Origin: Cochliopodium minus
Lineage: Eukaryota; Discosea; Himatismenida; Cochliopodiidae
Reading direction: 5' to 3'
Length of the DNA: 12,263 nt
Assembly: GCA_024220525.1 (NCBI GenBank)
Contig: JAMYWO010000008.1
Span: 234,816-247,078, forward strand
Under the pieces are notes generated by a model, which was not told where the DNA came from, did no database searches, and saw only the letters and a program-made list of their open reading frames with translations. Position numbers and translations under genes: made by a program. Of the stretch, positions 1-7,688 are shown in pieces; position 1 is the stretch's first letter; each line of letters opens with the position of its first letter.

Positions 1-103
1 AAAACAAGAATAATAAGTGCCTTTTATTTTTAGTTAAATCAAATTAAAATCAATAAAATTTAAATTTAAAAACATAAAATAAATAAATTATCAAATAAAA
101 AAT

Positions 104-133
<30 letters not shown>

Positions 134-134
<1 letters not shown>

Positions 135-232
135 CAAAAAACAAAAAACAATAAACAATAAACAATAAACAATAAACAAAAAACAATAAACAATAAACAA
201 TAAACAATAAACAATAAACAATAAACAATAAA
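134..232. repeat. 7-bp tandem repeat (ACAATAA)n in intron 2 of gene A
   Basis: About a dozen copies of a heptamer ACAATAA, grading leftward into AAAACAA and AAAAAAT heptamers. It lies in the intron following exon 2 of gene A. Read on the minus strand it translates to a spurious hydrophobic repeat (VYCLLFI), which should not be mistaken for protein. Confidence 0.9.
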
Positions 233-259
233 TTTGTTTTTACAAAGTTTTTTTATTAC

Positions 260-1058
260 CTTGAATTTAATTCCGTTCATTAATTGAAATATCTTATTGT
301 GAGTGTCGAACCGACTTGATAAAACATGATTATAACCACAAACAAACCAATTCCCACTGGTATCAATGAAAGAAAAATGTATGTAACCAGAGGAAAAACT
401 CTTGATATCTCTACTGCTAAGAATCTCGTTTTTTGTCATTTCTTTTCCTGATCCTTCCATAGCCAATTGACCAAAATTATCTTATTTAAGAAAAAAATTT
501 TTTTTTTTTTTTTCAAACAAATTTTAAAGAGAAGATTTATTATTTTATTATTCAAAATTATCAAATGATTCGATTAGAAATAATCAAGATTAGTATTTAA
601 TCTTTTAATTATTTTTATTTAAAATTATCTTTTTATTTCTTCTCAATGATCCTCAAAGGTTTCTTTTGTTCAATAAAAATATTTTTTTTTTTTTTTTGGA
701 ACTCTTTAATTAAAAAAAATAGACTAAATTCAAAGTGGTAGTAACCCATTAGGTCCTTGATTCATCCCTTAAAAAATCAATAAATATTTTTTTTAATTTT
801 AATTTATATTAAAAAATTATTCTATATTGAAAAAAAATCTTTGAGGATCGATCATTGCCTTAACATATCTTTTAGATAGTGAAATATTTTTTTTTTGTTA
901 CAATTCTTGGTTTATAAGATTTTTTTATCTTTGAATAATTCATTTTTTTATCAATTTGAATATAAAAATTGAGAAATGAGTTACTGAGTCCATGCACGTA
1001 GAATTCATTGGTATCTGAATCATATGTTACAAACATTAAACTGAGTTATTAAATTCAT
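260..1058 (-). pseudogene. RCC1-like repeat protein A, 5' part, frameshifted in exon 1
   Basis: This is the first part of an RCC1-like beta-propeller gene; the rest lies beyond the left edge. Exon 1 is 985-1058 (ATG at 1058-1056) and exon 2 is 260-480. The junction places A before ATAATTTTGG and yields NNFGQLA, the RCC1 core. Exon 2 then reads SSGYIHFSFIDTSGNWFVCG and ends NGIKFK before a GTAAT donor. Gene B (7689-9904) has the same two exons and junction. Exon 1 here is 74 nt against 73 in B. The extra base falls near 1034, where B reads FNLLTFD but this copy shifts into a stop. So it is a pseudogene, or the base is a sequencing error. Exon 2 itself is intact, 6 nt shorter than in B, and clearly coding. 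The RCC1-like assignment comes from motif and paralogue logic; a cellular role cannot be read from it. Confidence 0.7.
481..984 (-). other. Intron 1 of gene A, unusually long
   Basis: This 504-bp stretch lies between the GTAACT donor (984-979) and the AAATAAG acceptor (ending 481) of gene A. The equivalent intron in gene B is 276 bp. It holds poly-T runs and two islands of more complex sequence, about 728-775 and 838-890. Neither island gives a convincing exon with splice sites in phase. Confidence 0.5.
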
Positions 1059-1096
1059 TTATAAAGGAATATTTACCTTCAATAAAAAAATTATTT

Positions 1097-1175
1097 AAAT
1101 GGAAATTTTTGATGCATAATTGCCTTTATTCTGATAATAACAACTGAATGATCTGGATGTAATTTTAGGTCTCAT
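1097..1175 (-). promoter_or_regulatory. Conserved block upstream of gene A start (copy 1)
   Basis: This 79-nt block matches 9943-10021, upstream of gene B, with about five differences. It includes a 36-nt stretch with none. In both copies an ATG begins the block exactly 117 nt before the proposed start ATG. The block can be read as a short ORF starting MRPKITSRSFSCYYQNKGNY (MRPIITSKSF... in the other copy), but an in-frame stop follows in both before the main ATG. It may be a promoter or 5' leader element, an upstream ORF, or a remnant exon. I favour regulatory or leader sequence, because intron-like drift would have erased this identity. Confidence 0.55.
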
Positions 1176-1328
1176 TTTTCTTCAATTTTTTTAATTTATT
1201 TTTGAAATTAAATTTTTTTTTAATTCATTTTCTCAAGTTTAAAGCAGATTATCTAAAACATAGTTGAGATAGGATCAAAAGGGTGAATAATAAATTGTAT
1301 CTTTTTGAAATCAATTAAAAAAAAAAAT

Positions 1329-1445
1329 AATAAAATGTAGAGATGTCCATAATTATTACAACAGTTTAAAATTTGTTAGTAAACATTTTATATCCGCTAA
1401 CAAAGTTGTTGTAATATGTATATTTGGACATGTCTAAATAAAATG
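1329..1445. mobile_element. MITE-like 99-bp inverted-repeat element with 9-bp flanking direct repeat
   Basis: The element at 1338-1436 begins TAGAGATGTCC and ends GGACATGTCTA; the two arms are inverted copies with one mismatch in 11. Pairing continues inward with small gaps (ATTACAAC against GTTGTAAT, then TTTGTTAG against CTAACAAA), so most of the element can fold into one hairpin. The 9-mer AATAAAATG flanks it directly on both sides (1329-1337 and 1437-1445), which looks like a target-site duplication. It has no coding capacity. Nine-base duplications are typical of Mutator-like elements and 8-base ones of hAT; assignment to a superfamily is inference. It sits between gene A and the stop codon of the aminopeptidase gene. 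Confidence 0.65.
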
Positions 1446-1459
1446 AAATTTCAAAAAAA

Positions 1460-3415
1460 TTATTTATTCTTTTTATTGAAAAAATTGATCAAAAAAGGGG
1501 AGTTAAAGAAAACAGATTGAAAATTGTAATGAACAGAATTGATTTGTCTGTCATTAAATTCCCCGCCATAAAGAGCAACGTTGTCGTTCAAGAAAGATTC
1601 AAAAGCTACTAACTCCTGACTAGTGGTGATAACGTTACGGAAATAATAAGCGACGTTACGAACATAACTGTAGTTGTCAACACTGAAATCAGGAAGATTC
1701 TTCACATCATTAAAAATTTGGATGGATTTAAAAAAAGCGATCAACCGAGAAGGTTTGTTGTATCTCAAAATGTTGTTAATTTGAGCGAGTTTAGTGGAAG
1801 GGGAGGTGTCTGTTCTGTTTCCGATGTTGTCCAACACTATTCCGACTAAAGTAGAGTTTTTTACGGCTCCACAGGCGAAGAGGATGTCTGCACGAAGAGA
1901 GGAGTCAGTGGATGTTGTGTAGATGTTCCACAAGTTGTAGAAGGAGAAAGTGGTGTCAGTGGAATTCAAAATGTAGCTCAAGAAAGCGGATCTTCTCGAT
2001 TCGGTAGCGATTGGAATAGATTGGTTTTGAATGAAACTGTTTGTGAGAGAAACTCCTTCCAAAATGACGTTTTCGTTTTCAAACCAAGAAGCAAGCAAAA
2101 GAACAGTGCTTCTCAAAGTAGTTGAAGCGGCGGAATTATCAGCAGAGCTCCACCCAACATAGTTCGAAATGGAGTTGAGAGAAGTGGCCACATACCCTCG
2201 CAAATCATCCCAATAACTCTCATTTTGAAAGAGAGGAGCAATGGTGGTCAACAAAGTATTTGCAGTGACCCAGATGTACTCCGAAGTGTCTTGTGACAAA
2301 GAGTCCAAAACTCTCAAAGAAATGTTCAGAGGATCGAATTGAGAATAAGAACTGATGAAAGAGTTGACCAACAAAGACAACTTTTGAGATTCTGTAAAGT
2401 TCAGTGTGTTTTGTTTCAATAGTTCGATGTACTTCTCCCACGTTTTCTCGTCGTATGTCACTATGAAGTATCCCTCAAATCCCACGTTTCCTAATACAAG
2501 TTCGTCTCTCATTTCTATTTCTGTGGATTTTCCATTAAAGTCAACATGATAAGAACTCGATTCATTTAATTGGTCCGAAGAAAAAGGCTAATGTTATAAT
2601 AAAAAAGAAATTAATTAATCAAATTAATAAAATAAAAAATAAATAAAAATCATTAAAATTAAAAAATTAAATTCAAATTTTTTATCTCAAATTATTAAAA
2701 ATTAAAAAAAAGTTTTTACTTGTAATTTCAAGTGAATGAACCACTGTTGAGTACTATTCAAGTAAAAAGAAGAAGGAGATTGCTCAATAGTAGCATTGGG
2801 ACCATTAATGTTGATTCTCAAAACAGGATAGCCAAAATAAAACAACCAATCTTTAAAACCAGAAATTTCTTCTTGAGAAACTCCGTTAATAGACATCGCA
2901 GTGGTCAAATCAGAAAGGGTGACGTTTCCGTACAAGTGTTGTTTGAGGTAGTATTGGAGGGTGGTGAGGAACTTTTCTCCCAAGTAGGAGTTATACATCC
3001 TGTTTATAGTCCCTCCTTTCGTGTATGTGATTGCATCAAATGCAGAGTTTAGATCCGAAGACAAAGCTATAAATTAAAAAATAAAAAATATTTAAAATAA
3101 ATTTTAATTGAAAAAAAACTTTTAATGAAAACCAAATTATAAAAATTATTTAAAAAATCAAAAAGTAAAAAATATTTACCAACAGCATTATCCTTTCAAA
3201 AATGAATTTTTTTTGAAATATTTAATTTATTTTGAATGAAATTTTTTTTAAAATTTTTTTTTTTACTAAGTCATATTGTTTGATGACACTCTGGTAAAGA
3301 CCATTCACATCAACCAACAACAAAGACAACATTCTTCTTACTAAATATTGGTCATAAATGTTCCATTCGGGGTAAAGCTGATCTACAGGTTCATATCCAT
3401 AAAATCTCGCATATC
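1460..3415 (-). CDS. M1-family aminopeptidase (puromycin-sensitive/ERAP-like), C-terminal part only
   Basis: Four exons in phase: 3267-3415, 3180-3192 (13-nt microexon), 2720-3066 and 1460-2587 with stop TAA at 1460. They encode about 545 residues. The first exon starts mid-codon at the equivalent of the Gly in the M1 motif LWLNEG and continues YARFYGYEPVDQ. The third carries the family signature FDAITYTKGG, then YLKQHLYGNVTLSDL and GYPVLRI. The last holds the helical ERAP1-C-like domain, including NVGFEGYFIVTYDEKTWEKY. M1 enzymes remove N-terminal residues from peptides using zinc held by HEXXH-X18-E, with GAMEN for substrate binding. Those motifs belong just upstream of 3415, and I cannot find them on the minus strand up to 4040. 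M1 proteins are usually about 850-1000 residues, so the catalytic half is missing. The gene is a 5'-truncated remnant, or the assembly is wrong here. Several NxS/T sequons suggest a secretory or ecto-enzyme form. Confidence 0.85.
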
Positions 3416-3439
3416 CTTATCGAAAAACAAATTTAAAAT

Positions 3440-3508
3440 AAAATAAAAAATAAAAAATAAAAAATAAAAAATAAAAAATAAAAAATAAAAAATAAAAAAT
3501 AAAAAAAA
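3440..3508. repeat. 7-bp microsatellite (TAAAAAA)n
   Basis: About nine near-perfect heptamers TAAAAAA, just upstream (minus sense) of the first recognisable aminopeptidase exon. This is where the missing catalytic exon would be expected to begin beyond the intron. Long repeats of this type are common points of assembly collapse or join. Confidence 0.85.
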
Positions 3509-3532
3509 TTAATAAATCTTTTATTTTAATAG

Positions 3533-3728
3533 TGTAAATTTGGGTAGGGAACCTTTCTTGTTTGACTTGGAAAACTATACTTGTGATCCTTATAACAAGG
3601 ATTATTATTACAAGGTTGATCTCTCTATCACTCAGAAAAAGCAGACCATAGAAGAGGACACTTACGGAGATTTGTCTCAGTTGTTTACAAACAGAAAGAA
3701 GTTTAGTGAAAAATGTTTAATAAATTAA
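3533..3728 (+). CDS. Exon-like plus-strand ORF of unknown family
   Basis: An AG acceptor at 3531-3532 is followed by an open frame reading VNLGREPFLFDLENYTCDPY, then a charged, Tyr-rich stretch to FTNRKKFSEKC. A donor-like GTTTAA lies at 3715; without splicing, the frame stops at 3726-3728. Composition and codon use look coding, not intronic, and the following 3715-3856 is T-rich as expected for a plus-strand intron. However, joining to the obvious acceptor before 3857 creates a stop codon. FLFDLEN faintly recalls the C-terminal YDLENDP region of sulfatases, but I do not regard that as identification. The ORF lies between a truncated M1 gene and a truncated PAP2 gene, both on the other strand. 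Its start and continuation are unknown. Confidence 0.4.
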
Positions 3729-3849
3729 TTCAAAAAAATTGGAATATTTTTGTTCAAAAATTTTTTTTTTTTTGTTTTTTATTTTTTTTTCAAACAAAAA
3801 GTTTTATAATTATGTAGTTTATGTATTTTGGTATTTTTATTTTTTTTGC

Positions 3850-4032
3850 TTTTAGAACGAGAAGATAGTTGAGAACTCTTGTTTTTGTGATTTGGTCGAA
3901 GTAACTGTGGTTTTGGATGGACCAACTTAAAATGACATAGTTTGAAAGAAATCTTGACATTTTCTTTGCTGGATCACAAATGGGGTCAAAGGCACAGCCT
4001 TTCTTCAAAGACAAAGGACAAGTTTGTTCTCT
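3850..4032 (-). other. Possible exon, minus strand, unknown family
   Basis: The minus frame from 4032 reads REQTCPLSLKKGCAFDPICD, continues with SRFLSNYVILSWSIQNHSYFDQ, then ITKTRVLNYLLVLKAK and runs on into AT-rich sequence. It looks more protein-like than the other frames here. It is not in the frame of the adjacent PAP2 exon (4041-4123). ITKTRVLNY loosely resembles the start of PAP2 motif 3 (SR-x5-H), but no histidines follow. It may be an exon of another gene, a frameshifted PAP2 continuation, or chance. I cannot assign a product. Confidence 0.25.
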
Positions 4033-5054
4033 TTAAAATNGTTGGGGTTGGAGTACAATTTAAATTGTCCAGCAAGAAAATGAAAACAAAAAACCATCAC
4101 ACAAAACGAAAATGATGAATGTCCTATATTTCAATTAATAAATTAAATAAAATTATTAAAACTAAATTAACCTGAAGGTAATGACAACATTCCATCACGC
4201 CTTAAAACAATTAAAATTTCATTTAAAAGAGTTCTTTTTTTTTACAATACTTTGTTAGGTAATCCTTCTCTGCTAAAATAATCAGGTCTCTAAAAAAAAA
4301 TTTTTTTAAAAGGAGCAAGTTATAATCAAACTAGTTTAAAAATTACATTGAATCCAACTGTAAATTTGGTTGTTTCTGTTATTAAAATGGTGAGGGAAAC
4401 TCCGAACACAAGTGCCAATAGTGAATTATGAAAAAGATGTAATGCCTACAAAAAATTTTTATTTCTTTTGATATCTAAATCATTGATTGAAACTTTTTAA
4501 TTATTTTTTTTGATTTTTTATTTAATTTTTTTTTTTTTTTTTTTTTTTACGGAGATTCTTTCTTCATATCCTGATTTGATAAACCCCCTTCTTTTAATTT
4601 GCAATAATGTCCTCACAAAAATGATTGTGAAAGATATGCTTGAACAAATTCTTTTTTTAAATTAATTAATGTCAGATAAAAAATTAAAAATTATATTTAC
4701 ATGATCGCCAATGAAAAGGGAACTAAGATAATATAAAATTAAAATTTTGAGGAGAATATTATAATTTTTTAATTATGTTTACCTATATCGGCTATTAAAG
4801 GATACTATCAAAAACAATTGAAATTAATTTTATTAATTCAAACAAACAAAAAGAATTACTTTGAATGCTGGTCTTTGGTCTGGAACATATCTTTTTCTGG
4901 GTTCCAAATTAGAAAGGTTTAAAATCGCTGGAGGCAATAAAAAGAGCAAGATCAATATATAGTCTAAGATATATATTCTGGAGAACCAAGAGTTTCCAGT
5001 GTAATTGACAGTATTATTTTCAGTTCCTAAATCAAGTTCTGTTGTAAATTCCAT
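4005..5054 (-). CDS. PAP2-family lipid phosphate phosphatase, C-terminal part missing
   Basis: Eight exons: 4860-5054 (ATG at 5054), 4783-4804, 4701-4722, 4551-4638, 4347-4445, 4246-4289, 4172-4200 and 4123 leftward. All junctions keep phase. The product starts with a soluble lead, then a TM segment (ILDYILILLFLLPPAILNLS) and ERKRY-like loop (RKRYVPDQRPAFKYPLIADI). Motif 1 KX6RP is present as KFTVGFNRP across the 4347/4289 junction. Motif 2 is present as SLPSGHSSF across 4172/4123. PAP2 enzymes dephosphorylate phosphatidic acid and related lipids in membranes; motif 3 (SR-x5-H-x3-D) supplies the nucleophile's partner histidine. Motif 3 is absent: coding sequence reaches the N at 4040, and the same frame stops at 4007-4005. 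The gene is therefore truncated to about 200 residues, where roughly 250-300 are usual. The extension beyond 5054 opens only with TTG and was not used. Confidence 0.8.
4040..4040. other. Ambiguous base N inside the last PAP2 exon
   Basis: A single N sits exactly where recognisable PAP2 sequence ends (minus sense: ...YSNPN, then N). Sequence on the other side no longer matches the family. It may mark a merged gap or a polished assembly joint. Confidence 0.6.
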
Positions 5055-5380
5055 TTTATTTTTTATTTTTTTCCTAATTTTTACGTAAAAAAATATATTT
5101 TTTTTCTCAACAAAATCTATCAATCATCTGTCTGAAAAAAGAATTTTTTGATTTAAAATGTTCATTTTTGTAATTATTTTTAAAGGGAATAAATATTTGT
5201 TTATGGATTTGGTTAAAATTGGATGTTTTGATGCAAAGAATGAATTTAATCAAAATTAAAATCAGATGCTCACTCTACTCAGAAAATAAAAATAAAAAAA
5301 ATTTGAAGGGGATTTGAACAAACAAAAAAAATTTGGCCGAAATTAAAATTATAAAAGTAATATCACTTTGATTATTTCAA
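5055..5380. promoter_or_regulatory. Divergent intergenic region between PAP2 and F-box genes
   Basis: This 326-bp gap separates two gene starts that face away from each other (5054 minus, 5381 plus), so it should hold both promoters and 5' leaders. It is AT-rich with poly-A/T runs. I see no recognisable motif, and the conserved block found upstream of the RCC1-like genes is not present. Confidence 0.5.
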
Positions 5381-7531
5381 ATGAAGAACATCTATGGAAT
5401 AGAAGATCTTCCATCATTCATAGTGATGGAGATATGCAGAGATTTGAGCGATAGAGATCTTACCTCATTCACCCTCTCTTCCAAAAGGAATTATAAGATC
5501 ATCCATCACAATGCATTCTTAAAGACGAGGATCATAACAAGATATGATGTTGTGAAGAGGAACAACAAGGGCAATTTCTTGAATATAAAGGAAGATGAGA
5601 TGGATTGGAAGAGAAAATATGCACTTATCAAGATGACACCATCCTACATGATTTATAAAGATTGCTTTCATAAAATCAAATTGGGATTAGAATTCAGCAA
5701 TCAAGTAATAAATATAAAATTAAATTTATTTTGTATTTTTAGCTGAAATATTATTAAATATAAAAATATATATAATTATTATATTTATTAATTCTTAATT
5801 TAATTCTCTTTACTTTTTTTTTTTTTTTAATCATTTTTATTTGAAAAGTTTGAAGAAAAGTATTTGGATGCTAAATCGGACAAACCTTTCCTTTCAACAA
5901 ACCCAATGATAAAGAAACTTTTCGGAAGAGAAATCCACGATAAAATATATTTCAAAGGGGTTGATTACTTTGAAGTGAAAGTGAAAAATGTGATCAATTG
6001 CATTGGTAAAAAATAAAATTATTCTTTTTTTTTATTTATTATTTATTCATTATTTTTGATTAAGGTTTTTTAATTTTTATTTTATATTTTTTATTTCAAA
6101 TTTCAAATTTCAAATTTCAAATTTCAAATTTCAAATTTTTTATCAAATTTTTTATTTCAAATTTTTATTTTTTATTTTTTATTTTATTTATTCAAGCTGT
6201 TGGAATTGGAGATGATTTTTTTGATGGAAATAATAGACTTGTTGGGTGGAATGTCAACACATTGGGTTATCATTGTACAAACAAATTAATTTTTTTTATT
6301 TTTTTTATTTTTTTATATTTTAATTAATTTTTATTTCATTCTTTTTATTTTTTTATATTTTATCATTTTTATTTTTATAGCTGATGATGGAACATTGAGA
6401 AATTATGAAGACGGATATTGTAATACACTTAAAACATACGAAAGTGGCGACGTTGTAGGTTTTGGTAAATTATCAAAAAAATTTTATTTTTTATTTTTTA
6501 TTTTTTATTTTTTATTTCAAATTTTTTATTTCAAATTTTTTATTTTTTATTTTTTATTNATCTTTTTCTTTCCTTCTATCTTCATTCTCATCATATCTTT
6601 CTTTCTTCTTTTGTGTTTTGTTTTTTACCTCTCCATCCTTTTTATATTCCTTTTTTTCTTTTTTCTCTTCCTTTTTTATTTTTTATTTATTTATTTATTT
6701 TCTATTTTTTATTTTTATTTTATTAAATCATTTAACTTCAAAAAAATCTATATTTCTTTTAATTTTTAAAACAAAAAAATAGGTTTGCCTTGTCCAAGTG
6801 GTAAAAAAAAAAAAAATTTTTTTTTAGAATAAATTTGTTTTTTAAAATTTTTTTAATTAAATTAGGGACTTATGGAGATGTGATGGGTCTCCAAATATGT
6901 AAACCTTGTGGTCCTGGAAAGTATCAAGACAAAACTGGTTCAAAAAAAAATCAAAATTTTAAAAATTTAATAAAAAAAAATAAAAAAAATAAAAAAAAAT
7001 AAAAAAAAAAATTAGGAAAAAAATCAATTAATGATTGTAGGTAAATGATTTTTTAAAATTTTATTTCAATTTTTTTATTCATTTTCATTAATTTTTAATT
7101 TTATTTTTATTTTTAAATTTTATTTTTATTTTGTTTTTTTGAATTTTTTTTTATATTCATTTTTAATTTTTTTATTTAATTTTTTTAAACAAAATAGACC
7201 ATGCACAGCAGGATCCTTCTGCATGGGCAGCGCCAACACCTTCCCATCATCCTGCCCCCAGGGCTACTTCTGCGAGAAGGAATCACAAAACCCCTCCTAC
7301 TGCGGCTCCCTCTACACCTCCTCCGCAGGTGCCCAAAACTGTTACCCCAACAGCTATTTCTACTTAGTCATCATTATGATCATCGTCTTCGTTTTAGCGG
7401 TCGCTTTGATCGTCTTTTTGAAATTGAATAATATTCAGAAGCAGAAGAGAATTTTGGAGGAGCAGGAGAAGTTGAATTCGGAGCATGTCATTCCTGAACC
7501 TACTTCTGGTCCTGTTTATGGTGGTTATTGA
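5381..7531 (+). CDS. F-box / partial SPRY / Cys-rich / transmembrane predicted fusion protein
   Basis: Eight exons join in frame to 363 aa: 5381-5704, 5849-6005, 6197-6274, 6381-6464, 6783-6800, 6866-6937, 7016-7040 and 7198-7531. Residues 8-45 (LPSFIVMEICRDLSDRDLTS) look like an F-box, the Skp1-binding adaptor of SCF ubiquitin ligases. Residues about 145-215 are the first half of a SPRY/B30.2 domain: DYFEVKV, AVGIGDDFFDGNNRLVGWN, GYHSDDGTLRNYEDGY and YESGDVVGFG. The second half of SPRY is missing. Then comes a Cys-rich ephrin-receptor-like region (CPSGTYGDVMGLQICKPCGP, CTAGSFC, CPQGYFC), a TM helix at about 306-327 and a 36-residue tail. No signal peptide is seen at the start. Cytosolic F-box/SPRY and extracellular Cys-rich parts are an odd pairing. 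It could be one shuffled gene, two genes, or an assembly chimera. Confidence 0.7.
6092..6138. repeat. 7-bp repeat (ATTTCAA)n in intron 2 of the F-box/SPRY gene
   Basis: Six or so tandem ATTTCAA heptamers followed by related T-rich heptamers. They lie within the intron 6006-6196, upstream of its TTCAAG acceptor. Confidence 0.85.
6465..6782 (+). other. Long low-complexity intron with an N at 6559, between SPRY and Cys-rich exons
   Basis: This 318-bp interval runs from donor GTAAAT to acceptor AATAG. It is the longest intron of this gene. It is T-rich throughout, with TATTTTT and TATTTCA heptamers, then a CT-rich stretch after the single N at 6559. It separates two halves of the gene that come from unrelated domain classes. 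Open frames here are translations of low-complexity intron sequence, not genes. Confidence 0.65.
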
Positions 7532-7688
7532 GAAATAAAAAAAAAAACAAAAAACAAATTAAAAAATTTTTGTGTAGAAAAATTAAAATAAAATAAATTT
7601 TTAAAAAAATATTTAATCAAACAGAATTAAATTTTTTTCTTTAAATTTATTTTATTTTTTTATTTCTGAAACTCCACATTTATTAATT

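Noticed and set aside
134-232. CRISPR array
   Set aside because: The unit is 7 bp with no spacers, in an intron of a eukaryotic gene.
50-259. C-terminal extension of RCC1-like gene A with VYCLLFI repeats
   Set aside because: This is translation of an intron microsatellite beyond a GTAAT donor; genes B and C end the exon at the same place.
1113-1175. Coding first exon (MRPKITSRSF...) of the RCC1-like genes
   Set aside because: Stops follow in frame in both copies, and no splice pair links it to the downstream ATG exon in phase.
1338-1436. Tc1/mariner element with TA duplication
   Set aside because: TA does flank the inner ends, but the longer 9-bp flanking repeat explains the boundaries better; kept as an alternative only.
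2732-3052. Plus-strand ORF of 106 codons
   Set aside because: It is the antisense shadow of the aminopeptidase exon carrying FDAITYTKGG.
3715-3928. Splice of the plus ORF at 3714 to an exon beginning at 3857
   Set aside because: The junction codon becomes TAA; other donors give at most 24 further codons with no recognisable content.
5055-5123. N-terminal extension of the PAP2 gene (LIDFVEKK...)
   Set aside because: It has only a TTG start and AT-rich composition; ATG at 5054 gives a normal N-terminus.
6395-6782. Two overlapping plus-strand Phe/Leu-rich ORFs
   Set aside because: They run from the SPRY exon into T-rich intron sequence; the composition is that of the repeat, not of membrane protein.
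7201-7431. Alternative plus-strand ORF starting MHSRILLHG
   Set aside because: Out of frame with the Cys-rich exon, whose Cys pattern and TM helix are clearly the real reading.
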